Assembly (NCBI GenBank): GCA_021371965.1
Contig: JAJFVE010000124.1
Span: forward strand, 1-42,468
DNA length: 42,468 bases
Direction of reading: 5' to 3'
DNA from: Planctomycetaceae bacterium
GTDB taxonomy: Bacteria > Planctomycetota > Phycisphaerae > SM23-33
Part shown: piece by piece, positions 32,473 to 41,049 of the stretch
How the letters are laid out: each line of letters begins with the position of its first letter
How positions within the stretch are numbered: position 1 is the first letter of the stretch
Notes under the pieces: model-generated
The model's input: only the letters and a program-made list of their open reading frames with translations
Databases searched by the model: none
Told to the model about the DNA's origin: nothing
Program-made: the position numbers and the translations under genes

Positions 32473-34002
32473 TCAGGTATTTTTCCAGTGTCTATACGGA
32501 TCGTGGAACAGCGCGTCGGCCGAGGCCGGACCCCAACTGCCCGCCGCGTACGTCTCCAGCGGCGGGCGGCCGTTCACCCGCCAGCCGGCCCGGATGCTGT
32601 CGACGATCTTCCACGAGGCTTCCACCTCGTCGTTGCGGATGAACAGCGTCGGGTCGTTGCACATCACGTCCAGCAGCAGGTGCTCGTACGCCTCGGGCGA
32701 GGCCGACTCGAACGTAGAATCATAGCTGAAATCCATCTTCACCGGCCGCAACATCATCCGTACGCCCGGCACCTTGGCATCAAAGCGCAGACTGATGCCT
32801 TCGCCGGGATACATGCGGATGACCAACTCGTTGGCGTCGCGCATGTCGCAGGAGGATTCGCTGAACAACTGCGTCGGCTCGCGGCGGAACACCACCGCCA
32901 CCTGCGCCAGCTTGCCTGCCAGGCACTTGCCCGTACGGAGGTAGAACGGCACGCCCGACCAGCGCCAATTGTCGATGTAGAGCTTGACGGCCGCGAATGT
33001 CTCCACCTGCGAGTCGCCGGCGACGCCTTCCTCCTGTCGGTAGCCGGGCCTGCCGCCGGCGGCGACGTACTGCCCACGCGCCGTGCGGAGGGCCACCTGC
33101 TCGGGCGTCAGCGGCGAGATCGCCTGGAGCACCTCGATCTTTTCGTCACGAATATACGTCCCGCTCATGCGGTTGGGCGGGTCCATCGCAATGAGCGTCA
33201 GCAGTTGCATCAGGTGGTTCTGCACCATGTCGCCCAGCGCCCCGGCCGTTTCGTAGTAGGGTCCGCGCCGCCCTTCCATGCCGACCGTCTCGGCCAGCGT
33301 GATCTGCACGTGGTCGACGAACTGGCGGTTGAGCAGCGGCTCGACGATGGCGTTAGCGAAGCGGAACGCCAGGATGTTCTGCACCGCCTCCTTGCCCAAG
33401 TAGTGGTCGATGCGGAAGATCTGCCCCTCGTCAAAACGCCCGGCCAGCAATGCGTTGAGCGCGCGGGCCGAGTTGAGATCCTCGCCGAAAGGCTTCTCCA
33501 CCACCAGCCGCACGAACGCCTTGGGCTCGCCCGGGAGGTTCAGCCCGGCCGTCCCGAGTTGCGCGACAATGCTCGGCAGCACGGCCGGGGGCATGGCGTC
33601 ATAAAACACGCGGTTGCCGCGCGTCCCGAACTGCTCGTCCAACTCGTCCAGGCGGCGCCCTAACGCCGCAAAGTCTTCCGGCGCGTCGGCGCGGACAACG
33701 AAGTAGAACCATTTCTCCGCGATCCGCTGCCAGGTCGCCTCGTCCAGGCCCGTGCGCGAGAACTCCTCGACTGCCTTGCGCATGGCGGCGCGAAAGTACC
33801 CGTCGTCGTGCTGCTTGCGCCCCACGCCCAGCACGACGAGGTTTTCCGCGATAAGCCGCTCGCGCGCCAGGTTGTACAGCGCCGGTGCGATCTTTCGCGC
33901 CGCCAGGTCGCCGGTGGCCCCAAAGAGCACAAACACGCACGGCTGGACCGCCTGTGCCTCGGCGACCTCGGTCTCAAAATGATTTCCCTTGCCGACAGAC
34001 AT
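32473..34002 (-). CDS. zwf: Glucose-6-phosphate dehydrogenase
   Basis: A 509-residue cytoplasmic enzyme producing 6-phosphogluconolactone and NADPH from glucose-6-phosphate. The nucleotide-binding start [29 protein letters not shown] and the catalytic R-I-D-H-Y-L-G-K-E segment (H200, Y201, K204) are intact. The ATG at 34002 has GAAGGAG 7 bases before it; the longer frame, 6 codons upstream, is therefore rejected. gnd is not in the window. Confidence 0.96.
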   Translation of the reverse strand: MSVGKGNHFETEVAEAQAVQPCVFVLFGATGDLAARKIAPALYNLARERLIAENLVVLGVGRKQHDDGYFRAAMRKAVEEFSRTGLDEATWQRIAEKWFYFVVRADAPEDFAALGRRLDELDEQFGTRGNRVFYDAMPPAVLPSIVAQLGTAGLNLPGEPKAFVRLVVEKPFGEDLNSARALNALLAGRFDEGQIFRIDHYLGKEAVQNILAFRFANAIVEPLLNRQFVDHVQITLAETVGMEGRRGPYYETAGALGDMVQNHLMQLLTLIAMDPPNRMSGTYIRDEKIEVLQAISPLTPEQVALRTARGQYVAAGGRPGYRQEEGVAGDSQVETFAAVKLYIDNWRWSGVPFYLRTGKCLAGKLAQVAVVFRREPTQLFSESSCDMRDANELVIRMYPGEGISLRFDAKVPGVRMMLRPVKMDFSYDSTFESASPEAYEHLLLDVMCNDPTLFIRNDEVEASWKIVDSIRAGWRVNGRPPLETYAAGSWGPASADALFHDPYRHWKNT

Positions 34003-34188
34003 TCGGGCTCCTTCGACCAATCTATTCTAGGCCCCCGGCGTCACTCATCTTTCTTATCGATCCGTCGGCCCGTGGTGGCACAGGCTTTCCAGTCCGTGGC
34101 ATCTCCTATCGACACGGCATGAAGAGGCTATGCCACTTCACGTTGACACATCCTAGAAAGGCTGCGTCACCTCGGTTAGAATGCCGGG

Positions 34189-34653
34189 ATGGTTTTCAGA
34201 GCGGCCATCCTGAGCGACGCGGTGGCGATCCGCGACCTGGTCGGCTATTACGCCGAGCGGGGGCGCATGCTCCATCGCAGCCTCGAAAGCGTCTACGACC
34301 ACCTGCGCGACTTTATCGTCGCCGTCGACGAAGGCAGGCTCGTGGGATGCGTGGCCGTCGACGTCTCGGTCGAAGACCTCGCCGAAATCAAGAGCCTGGC
34401 CGTCGTCGCGGACCTGCGCCGCAGCGGCGTGGGGCGCCGGCTCATCGCCGCGGCGGTGGCCGACGCCAAGCGCCTCGGCGTGCGCCGCCTCTTCGCCCTG
34501 ACGTACGAGGCGGAGTTCTTCGCCGCGCAGGGGTTCTCGCGGATCGACCGCATGACCCTTCCGGCGAAGGTCTGGCGCGAGTGCGTCGCGTGCCCCAAGG
34601 TCGACGCCTGCGACGAGATCGCCATGATCCGCATGCTGGACGAACTGCCATGA
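34189..34653 (+). CDS. GNAT N-acetyltransferase, ArgA-like
   Basis: A 154-residue GNAT-fold enzyme using acetyl-CoA. EIKSLAVVADLRRSGVGRRL is the acetyl-CoA loop (R-x-x-G-x-G). The C-terminal L-P-A-K-V-W-R-E-C-x-x-C-P-x-x-x-x-C-D-E-I-A-M pattern resembles that of short N-acetylglutamate synthases; the three Cys may bind a metal. Glutamate acetylation for arginine synthesis is plausible, but no arginine genes are adjacent. The ATG at 34189 has no clear ribosome-binding site. The stop overlaps the start of an MlaF-type ATPase (ATGA), an unexpected partner. Confidence 0.8.
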   Translation: MVFRAAILSDAVAIRDLVGYYAERGRMLHRSLESVYDHLRDFIVAVDEGRLVGCVAVDVSVEDLAEIKSLAVVADLRRSGVGRRLIAAAVADAKRLGVRRLFALTYEAEFFAAQGFSRIDRMTLPAKVWRECVACPKVDACDEIAMIRMLDELP

Positions 34654-35447
34654 ACGACGACGCCATCATCCGCTTGAAAGACGTTCACAAGTCGTTCAAC
34701 GGCGAGGCGGTGCTGCGCGGCGTGAACCTTGCCGTCGAACCGGGAAAGACCACCGTCATCATCGGCCCCTCCGGCTGCGGCAAGAGCGTTCTGCTCAAGC
34801 ACATGATCGGCCTGATCCGCCCGGACCGGGGCGAGGTGTTCTTCCGCGGCCGGGCGATCGGCCCGTTGTCGGAGCGCGAGTTGGTCGGCGTGCGCCGGCG
34901 GTTCGGGTTCCTCTTCCAGGGCGGAGCGCTGTTCGACTCGATGACGGTGCAGGAGAACATCGTCTTCCCGTTGGCCGAGAACGGCGTCAGCGAGCCCTCC
35001 CGCCAGCAGGCCCGCTGCAAAGAGGTGCTTTCGCTGGTGGGCCTGGACGGCACGCAGCAGAAGTTTCCCGAGGAGCTTTCCGGCGGGCAGAAGAAGCGCG
35101 TCGCCCTGGCGCGGGCCATCGCCCTGGGTCCGGAGGTCATCCTCTACGACGAGCCGACCACCGGCCTGGACCCCATCCGCGCCGACTTGATCAACGAGCT
35201 GATCATCACGCTGCAGAAGGCCCTGCAGACGACGGCCATCGTCGTCACGCACGACATGACATCGGCGTGCAAGATCGCCGACCGCATCGTAATGCTCCAC
35301 GGCGGGAACTTCATCGCCGATACGACGCCCCAGGCGCTGGCCACCATCGACAATGACATCGTGCTGCGGTTCGTCCAGGGACGCGCCAGCGTCGAAGAAC
35401 TCCAACAGATTCATACAGGCCGGCTGGCCGGACAGCCGGCAGCGTGA
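34650..35447 (+). CDS. ABC transporter ATP-binding protein, MlaF/MkL type
   Basis: A 265-residue ATPase. Walker A GPSGCGKS (39-46), then the MlaF-like region FGFLFQGGALFDSMTVQENI, signature L-S-G-G-Q-K-K-R, Walker B I-L-Y-D-E-P-T-T-G-L-D-P and H-switch V-T-H-D-M. Such ATPases drive phospholipid or sterol movement across the envelope together with MlaE and an MCE protein. The next gene encodes an MCE protein, but no MlaE permease is found. It overlaps the acetyltransferase stop by 4 bases. Confidence 0.9.
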   Translation: MNDDAIIRLKDVHKSFNGEAVLRGVNLAVEPGKTTVIIGPSGCGKSVLLKHMIGLIRPDRGEVFFRGRAIGPLSERELVGVRRRFGFLFQGGALFDSMTVQENIVFPLAENGVSEPSRQQARCKEVLSLVGLDGTQQKFPEELSGGQKKRVALARAIALGPEVILYDEPTTGLDPIRADLINELIITLQKALQTTAIVVTHDMTSACKIADRIVMLHGGNFIADTTPQALATIDNDIVLRFVQGRASVEELQQIHTGRLAGQPAA

Positions 35448-35457
35448 GGATGCAGCC

Positions 35458-36462
35458 ATGAAAGAATCCGCTCGCAACGTGGCCGTGGGAATTACCGTGA
35501 TCGTCGCCATGCTGATCCTGGCGGGGATGATCCTGATCTTCGCCGGTCTGCCGGTGATGGTCCGCAGCGGCTATACGATCAACATGATCTTCCCCTCGAC
35601 CGCCGACGCCCACACGGGCGACCCGGTCCACCTCTCGGGTCTCAAGATCGGCGAGGTCACCGACATCGACTTCGCCGGCGGCGACAGCCGTAAGGGCGTC
35701 ATGTTCACCGCCCTGATCTACTCCGACGTCAAGATCCCCGGCAACGCCGAGGCGTTCATCTACTCGCGCGGCCTGGCCGGCGGAGCGTACATCCAGCTCA
35801 AGGGCGAAGGCTCGCCGCGGATCGACCCCAGGACCGGGCAGCCCATGGACTACCTGCCCACGACGGCAACCCCGGTCTTGACGGGGCATCTGAAGACCAG
35901 CCTTCTGCCCGAGGAAGTCGAGAAAGGCTTCGTCAGCATTTCCCGCCTGGCCGAAAGCCTTAATGCGCTGGTCTCGCCGCAAGGTCCCGCCACCGGCGGC
36001 GCTGCCTCCACGCGGCCCTCCACCACGGCGGCCTCGCAGGCCGGACTGCAGGGAACCATCGCCCGCATGAACGAGGCGCTGGACAACTTCAACGGCATGG
36101 TGAGCAAGAAGAACCAGGAAAGCTTCTCTGGACTGCTGGTGAATCTCTCGAACGCCTCGCTGCAGGCGAGCAAGGCGCTGGTGGAGATTCAGCAGGCCAC
36201 CGCTAAGATCAGCGCCGACTCCAGCCACGTGTCGCGCGGGCTGCTGGAGGACACCTCCCGTCTCTCGGCCCTGCTGGCGGAACTGGAGAAGACCGTCCAC
36301 AAGGTCAACGAGGGCGACGGCTCGATGGCCAAGCTGCTCAACGACCCGAAATTCTACAACAACCTCGTCGACGCCAGCGACCAGGCCAACAAGCTCATGG
36401 AAGAAATGCGCCTCTTGGCCAAAGACTGGAAAGACAACGGCGTCAAGATGAAGTTGAAGTGA
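35458..36462 (+). CDS. MCE (MlaD-type) domain protein
   Basis: A 334-residue membrane-anchored periplasmic protein. One N-terminal helix (about residues 8-30) is followed by an MCE domain (about 36-115: DPVHLSGLKIGEVTDIDF, then YSRGLAGGAYIQLKG). The C-terminal half is alpha-helical, with coiled-coil character and heptads (VHKVNEGDGSMAKLLNDPKF, typical of MCE tails). MCE proteins form hexameric rings or tubes carrying lipids between membranes. It starts 10 bases after the ATPase stop. GAGGA, overlapping that stop, serves as ribosome-binding site. Confidence 0.9.
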   Translation: MKESARNVAVGITVIVAMLILAGMILIFAGLPVMVRSGYTINMIFPSTADAHTGDPVHLSGLKIGEVTDIDFAGGDSRKGVMFTALIYSDVKIPGNAEAFIYSRGLAGGAYIQLKGEGSPRIDPRTGQPMDYLPTTATPVLTGHLKTSLLPEEVEKGFVSISRLAESLNALVSPQGPATGGAASTRPSTTAASQAGLQGTIARMNEALDNFNGMVSKKNQESFSGLLVNLSNASLQASKALVEIQQATAKISADSSHVSRGLLEDTSRLSALLAELEKTVHKVNEGDGSMAKLLNDPKFYNNLVDASDQANKLMEEMRLLAKDWKDNGVKMKLK

Positions 36463-36517
36463 CCCGCCCGGCCGGCGACTCATCGCTCGAGCCAAGACCC
36501 GAGAGCCCGCTGAACTC

Positions 36518-38719
36518 ATGCTTGCTGATCTTCTCATAAAATGCCGCTGGGGAGTCATCGCGTTCTGGGTCGTCCTGACGGCCGCCCTGCTGCACTGGGC
36601 CCCCGTCGTCGCTCCGGGAACCTCCGAGGCCCCCAGCTACCTGCCCGACTCATGCCCCTACAGCAAGGCACTGGCCGTGACGGAGCACTACTTCCCGCAG
36701 ATGGCCGCGCAGAGCGAGGCCGTCGTCGTCGTCGAACGCCGGGACAAACCGCTGACCGGCGAGGACCTCTCCGCCGTCGAGGCCCTCGCCACGGCCATCC
36801 GCAACTGCCAGCCCCAGTACGCCGTGCGGTCGCCGCGGTCGATCGGCCTGCCGCGGGGAACCAATCCGCTCATCAGCCCCGCCGGCGCGGCCGGGCAGGC
36901 GGCGCTGATCACCATCAACGTGCAGGCGAACTTCGTCACGATCGCCGCCACGCGCGCCGTCGAACGCGTGTCGCGAGTTCTGGGCGCCACGGCCCTGCCG
37001 GCCGGTGTCACCGCCCACGTCACCGGCTCGGCGGCGTTCGGACACGACTACGGCGTCGCCTCGAACACCAGCAGCCGCCGCACCACCGTCGTCACGATCG
37101 TTGCGGTGATGATCATCCTGCTGCTGGTGTACCGCGCGCCCCTGGCGGCGCTGGTCCCGCTGGCGGCCATCACCGCCGCCGCCGTCGTATCGCTGCGGAT
37201 ACTCGACATCCTCCAGAACATGGGCATGCCTCTGGGCACCCCTGAACGCATCTTCGTGCTGGTGCTGCTCTACGGGGCCGGCACCGACTACGCGCTGCTG
37301 TACATCAGCCGCTACCGCGAATTCCTAAGCGCCGCGATACCGCCCCGCCGCGCCGCCGACGACGCCCTGAAGGCCACCTTCTCGGCCATCTTCGCCAGCG
37401 GCGCCACCGACACCCTGAGCATTCTGACGCTGAGCTTCGTCTCGTTTGCGATCTTTCGCAGCACCGGCCCTGCCGTGGCCATCGCCCTGGTCGTGGCGAT
37501 GGCCGCCGCGCTGACCCTGATCCCGGCGATGGTAGCCACGCTGGGGCACCGGCTGTTCTGGCCCGGCGACCCCGCGGCCGCCAAGGTCAGCAGGAAGTTC
37601 TGGCCGTTTATCGCCCACTCGGTGATCTCGCGCCCGCTGCCGATCCTTCTGGTGACCGTGGCACTGATGGCCGTCCCAGCCGTGCGGGCGCTGGACATCA
37701 CCTGGGTGTACGACACGCTGGCCGACCTGCGCGGAAACTACGAATCGCCCAAGGGGCTGGCCGTGGCCGAGAGGCACTGGCCGCGCGGCGAGACGGGGCC
37801 CGTCACCGTCATCGTCGAGTCGCCCTCGCCCCTGACGCGGGCACAATGGTCCGCCCACAGCAAGACGTTCTCCGACCGCCTGCTTGCGCTCACCGACGGC
37901 CCGTCGCGCGTGGCCGACAACATCCGCAGCATCAGCAGCCCCGTCGGCGTCCACAACGGCGGCCCCATGACCGATCTGCTGTTGCGGGCAGCCAACCAGG
38001 CCGTCGCACGCGAATACCTCAGCGCCGATGGGCGGGCCATGCGCATGGTCGTGGTGCTCGACGAGGCGCCGCTGACACTGGCGGCGATGGGCCACGTCGA
38101 CATGATCCAGAAGACCCTCGATGCACAGGCCGCCTCCGCCTTGGGCGGGCGCGTCTACCTGACCGGACCGACTTCGCAGATGCTGGCTGTCAAGACCGTC
38201 ACGCGCAGCGACTTCCACATGATTGTCCCGATGGTGCTGGGCGTTATCTTCCTGGTCGTGCTATGCCTGCTGCGCGACGTGCTGCTGACGCTGTTCATGG
38301 TCGCCACGACCATTCTGACGTACCTGGCCACGCTAGGCATCAGCTACTGGGTCTTCGTCGGTCTGCTCGGGGCCGAAGGGCTGGATTGGAAAGTCCAGGT
38401 CTTCCTGTTCATCGTCGTCACGGCCGTCGGGGTCGACTACAACATCTTCCTGGCCGCGAGGCTTTTCCAGGAAGCCCGCCGCCACAGCCCCCTCGATGCC
38501 GTCCGCGAAGCCATCATCCACACCGGACCGGTCATCTCCTCGTGTGGGCTGATCATGGCCGCCACGCTGGGCAGCCTGCTCAGCGGCGACCTGGCCCTGC
38601 TGATCCAACTGGGCTTCGCCTTCGCGCTGGGGATGCTGCTGGACACGTTCGTCGTGCGACCCCTGGTGCTACCAAGCTTCGTCGTCCTGACCGGGAGACT
38701 TCACCGCAGTCGTTCATGA
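36518..38719 (+). CDS. MMPL/RND-family transporter
   Basis: A 733-residue polytopic inner-membrane protein with the MMPL layout: helix 1 (about 10-30), periplasmic domain 1, a helix bundle with G-A-G-T-D-Y-A-L-L-Y-I-S-R-Y-R-E, periplasmic domain 2 and a second bundle with V-G-V-D-Y-N-I-F-L-A-A-R. The two D-Y pairs are the proton-relay residues of this family. MMPL proteins export lipids and glycolipids. It follows the MCE gene by 55 bases, so it is plausibly part of one envelope-lipid operon. Confidence 0.92.
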   Translation: MLADLLIKCRWGVIAFWVVLTAALLHWAPVVAPGTSEAPSYLPDSCPYSKALAVTEHYFPQMAAQSEAVVVVERRDKPLTGEDLSAVEALATAIRNCQPQYAVRSPRSIGLPRGTNPLISPAGAAGQAALITINVQANFVTIAATRAVERVSRVLGATALPAGVTAHVTGSAAFGHDYGVASNTSSRRTTVVTIVAVMIILLLVYRAPLAALVPLAAITAAAVVSLRILDILQNMGMPLGTPERIFVLVLLYGAGTDYALLYISRYREFLSAAIPPRRAADDALKATFSAIFASGATDTLSILTLSFVSFAIFRSTGPAVAIALVVAMAAALTLIPAMVATLGHRLFWPGDPAAAKVSRKFWPFIAHSVISRPLPILLVTVALMAVPAVRALDITWVYDTLADLRGNYESPKGLAVAERHWPRGETGPVTVIVESPSPLTRAQWSAHSKTFSDRLLALTDGPSRVADNIRSISSPVGVHNGGPMTDLLLRAANQAVAREYLSADGRAMRMVVVLDEAPLTLAAMGHVDMIQKTLDAQAASALGGRVYLTGPTSQMLAVKTVTRSDFHMIVPMVLGVIFLVVLCLLRDVLLTLFMVATTILTYLATLGISYWVFVGLLGAEGLDWKVQVFLFIVVTAVGVDYNIFLAARLFQEARRHSPLDAVREAIIHTGPVISSCGLIMAATLGSLLSGDLALLIQLGFAFALGMLLDTFVVRPLVLPSFVVLTGRLHRSRS

Positions 38720-38929
38720 ACCTTCCGTTCACCCGAAACCATGAAAGTTCCGGGTCGCATGGGTGCCAGTTCGCATCATGGCGAACCACGAGAAATCCAA
38801 ACGTGCATCGCCATGCCACCCCATCTCTGATTCCGCGGTTATTTTCAGAGCAGAGATTCACAACTCGCCGCGTCACCTCTCCGCGGCCGCCAGGCGAAAC
38901 CCAAACTCCGAATAATCTACCGTTCTGGG

Positions 38930-40210
38930 CTAGTGATCAACGTCCAGGACGCCAAGCACTTCAAAAGCGTCTTGCCCGCCCATAACCGGATCAGTCTCGG
39001 ACATCATGGCCCAGTAGTCCAGCGGGCCCGGCGCCAGGATAAGCAGGTACTTGCGGCCTTCAACGATCTCACCGGCCGGGGCAGTCGGCGTAAACGTGCG
39101 GAAAGAGATAGATTTCAGCCGGCTGTTGCCGCGAAGAACCCGCTGAATGTCGAAGGCGTCGTTACGCGGCATGTCGAGGCTGCCATCAGGTCCGGGAATG
39201 CACGGGCCGTTGTAGTGCCTGCCCGTGCCGACAACGATCACGGTCGCTCGCTCGATCATCTCGGGCGGGACTTTCTGACCCGGGCGCAGAGCCTCCGACA
39301 GTGCCCGCGTCAGGGGCAGACCCCACTGCTTGTCCTCGCGGCCGCCGCCGAACATCGCCACTCGCGGCATCAGCAGCGAGGCATTGTCGTCGCCGAGGGA
39401 TTCGCCGCGAAAGACCGCCATCGTCTCCACGTTCATCGCCTCGTCGTGGCGGCCCCGGCGGTCCATTATCTTCCACCAGAACAGCTTGCCCAGCGTCTGA
39501 TCCACGTCCACGCGGATCGGCACGGAACGCCCGGTCTCGCTGTCGTTGATGAATCCGTTTAGATGGCGGGTGACCTCGGAATCGCCGCCGGGGGTCCTGG
39601 CTTTGACCTGCTCCAGCCGCGCCGCCCCGATGGCCGTTGTCAAGCCATCGGGCGCGGCCGCGCCGACATCGACCGCCCCCAAAGCCGCATTGAGCAGCGC
39701 CGAGACATCAAGAGACGTGTCGATATTCTCCGTCAGAACGAACACGCCCAGCCCTCGCCACTGTCGAAGGCCTTTCGCCCGGCGTGACGGTTCTCCATAC
39801 TCGCGCGGCACATAGCTTGACGGCATCAGCCAGATGTCGATCCGCGGACTCTCTTTCCAGTTGAGGTTCTGGTAGTTCCGATCCAGCTTTCGCACGGCCA
39901 TGAACAACACGCCCGGATGGGCGGACAGACCGGCCGGGCACATCGGGGCGTCGGTCAGCGCGTAGGGGATAAACCACCCCTGCGGCAGGCGCTGGGCCAG
40001 GGCGATCAGGAACTGCTGCGACCATCCCTGCGTCACCGAGAGCTTGGCCGAAATCGTCGGCGGTGCAAGCTGCGCCGCTTGTGTCGCCGTGGCGGGTTGA
40101 GACGCCGGTGGCGCCGGCGCCTGGCGCCCGCGACAACCGACCCCGCCCACGATGAACACTGACATGCAAATGGCGAAGATGCGGGTGAAGATCGGCGCGT
40201 ATGGATTCAT
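38930..40210 (-). CDS. Hypothetical lipoprotein
   Basis: A 426-residue protein of unknown function. N-terminal hydrophobic segment (about 8-24) with lipobox V-G-G-V-G-C (Cys26), then a P/A/T/Q-rich linker before the folded part. The body is mixed alpha/beta, and the last part includes RKYLLILAPGPLDYWAMMSE. The region TVIVVGTGRHYNGPCIPGPD is distinctive. An upstream in-frame ATG at 40219 is an alternative; neither has a good ribosome-binding site. The preceding intergenic stretch has a palindrome; no partner gene is evident. Confidence 0.75.
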   Translation of the reverse strand: MNPYAPIFTRIFAICMSVFIVGGVGCRGRQAPAPPASQPATATQAAQLAPPTISAKLSVTQGWSQQFLIALAQRLPQGWFIPYALTDAPMCPAGLSAHPGVLFMAVRKLDRNYQNLNWKESPRIDIWLMPSSYVPREYGEPSRRAKGLRQWRGLGVFVLTENIDTSLDVSALLNAALGAVDVGAAAPDGLTTAIGAARLEQVKARTPGGDSEVTRHLNGFINDSETGRSVPIRVDVDQTLGKLFWWKIMDRRGRHDEAMNVETMAVFRGESLGDDNASLLMPRVAMFGGGREDKQWGLPLTRALSEALRPGQKVPPEMIERATVIVVGTGRHYNGPCIPGPDGSLDMPRNDAFDIQRVLRGNSRLKSISFRTFTPTAPAGEIVEGRKYLLILAPGPLDYWAMMSETDPVMGGQDAFEVLGVLDVDH

Positions 40211-40258
40211 GAGCGTCATTATGCTGGCGAAGAACCCGTCGAGCAAGCGGATGTGCCC

Positions 40259-40285
40259 GTAGCACGGGCGTCTCGCCCGTGCTAC
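40259..40285. repeat. Perfect 12-bp palindrome overlapping the xthA stop codon
   Basis: GTAGCACGGGCG, loop TCT, CGCCCGTGCTAC. It spans the xthA TAG (40282-40284). The sequence class recalls dispersed GTAGCACGGGCG-type elements in planctomycete genomes (from memory). It may serve as a bidirectional terminator or REP-like mobile repeat. Confidence 0.8.
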
Positions 40286-41049
40286 TCGAACGTCACGATC
40301 ACCGGCGCGTGGTCTGAGGGGCTCTTGCCTTTGCGCTCGTTGCGGTCGACCTCGGCGGCCACGGTCTTGTCGGCCAGCGGACGCGTCGCCAGCACGTGGT
40401 CGATCCGAAGCCCGTTGTTCTTCGGGAACGACAGCAATTGATAGTCCCACCAGGAATAGATGCCGCCCTCAGGGTGCATCTTAGCAAAGACATCCACCAG
40501 CCCCCAGTCGGCGATCTCCCGCAGGGCCGCCCGCGCGGTCGGATGGCAGAGCACACTGGAGGCCCAGAGTTCCGGGTTGGCGACGTCCTTGTCGTCGACG
40601 GCCACGTTCAAGTCGCCGCAGAGCACCAGCGGCTGATCGGGCTGGTAGCATTGCTCCAGATGCGTCCGCAGGCGGTGCATCCACTCGATCTTATACTGGT
40701 ACTTTTCCGAGCCGACGAACGACCCGTTGGGAAAGTACGCGCTGATGATCCGCACGCCGTCGATCGTGGCCGCGATCAGCCGCGAGTGCGGGTCCGGCAC
40801 GGCGTCGCAAAGCCCGCGCGACACATCGGCCGGTTCGCCGCGGCTGAGGATCGCCACGCCGTTATACGCCTTCTGCCCGTACACCGCGCAGCGATACCCC
40901 AACGCCTCTATCGCCGCCGCGGGAAAGACATCGTCAGTGACCTTGAGTTCCTGCAGACACACCACGTCCGGCCGGTGCCGCTCCAGCAGCGCCGCCAGCC
41001 TCTCCATCCGCACGCGAATCGAATTGACGTTCCAGGTGATGAGCTTCAT
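40282..41049 (-). CDS. xthA: Exodeoxyribonuclease III (AP endonuclease)
   Basis: A 255-residue Mg-dependent DNA-repair enzyme of the EEP superfamily. Motifs are [19 protein letters not shown] (metal Glu), [20 protein letters not shown] (Asp and Asn), SWWDYQ and the closing S-D-H-A-P-V (catalytic His). Its ATG overlaps the stop of the fucosidase gene (ATGA), an odd pairing of unrelated functions. The stop lies inside a 12-bp palindrome. Confidence 0.95.
   Translation of the reverse strand: MKLITWNVNSIRVRMERLAALLERHRPDVVCLQELKVTDDVFPAAAIEALGYRCAVYGQKAYNGVAILSRGEPADVSRGLCDAVPDPHSRLIAATIDGVRIISAYFPNGSFVGSEKYQYKIEWMHRLRTHLEQCYQPDQPLVLCGDLNVAVDDKDVANPELWASSVLCHPTARAALREIADWGLVDVFAKMHPEGGIYSWWDYQLLSFPKNNGLRIDHVLATRPLADKTVAAEVDRNERKGKSPSDHAPVIVTFE

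Noticed and set aside
34143..34182. Promoter TTGACA / TAGAAT before the acetyltransferase gene
   Set aside because: The spacing of about 28 bases is far outside the 16-18 base range.
38720..38929. Gene in the gap between MMPL and the lipoprotein
   Set aside because: Only short antisense frames without ribosome-binding sites; convergent intergenic region.
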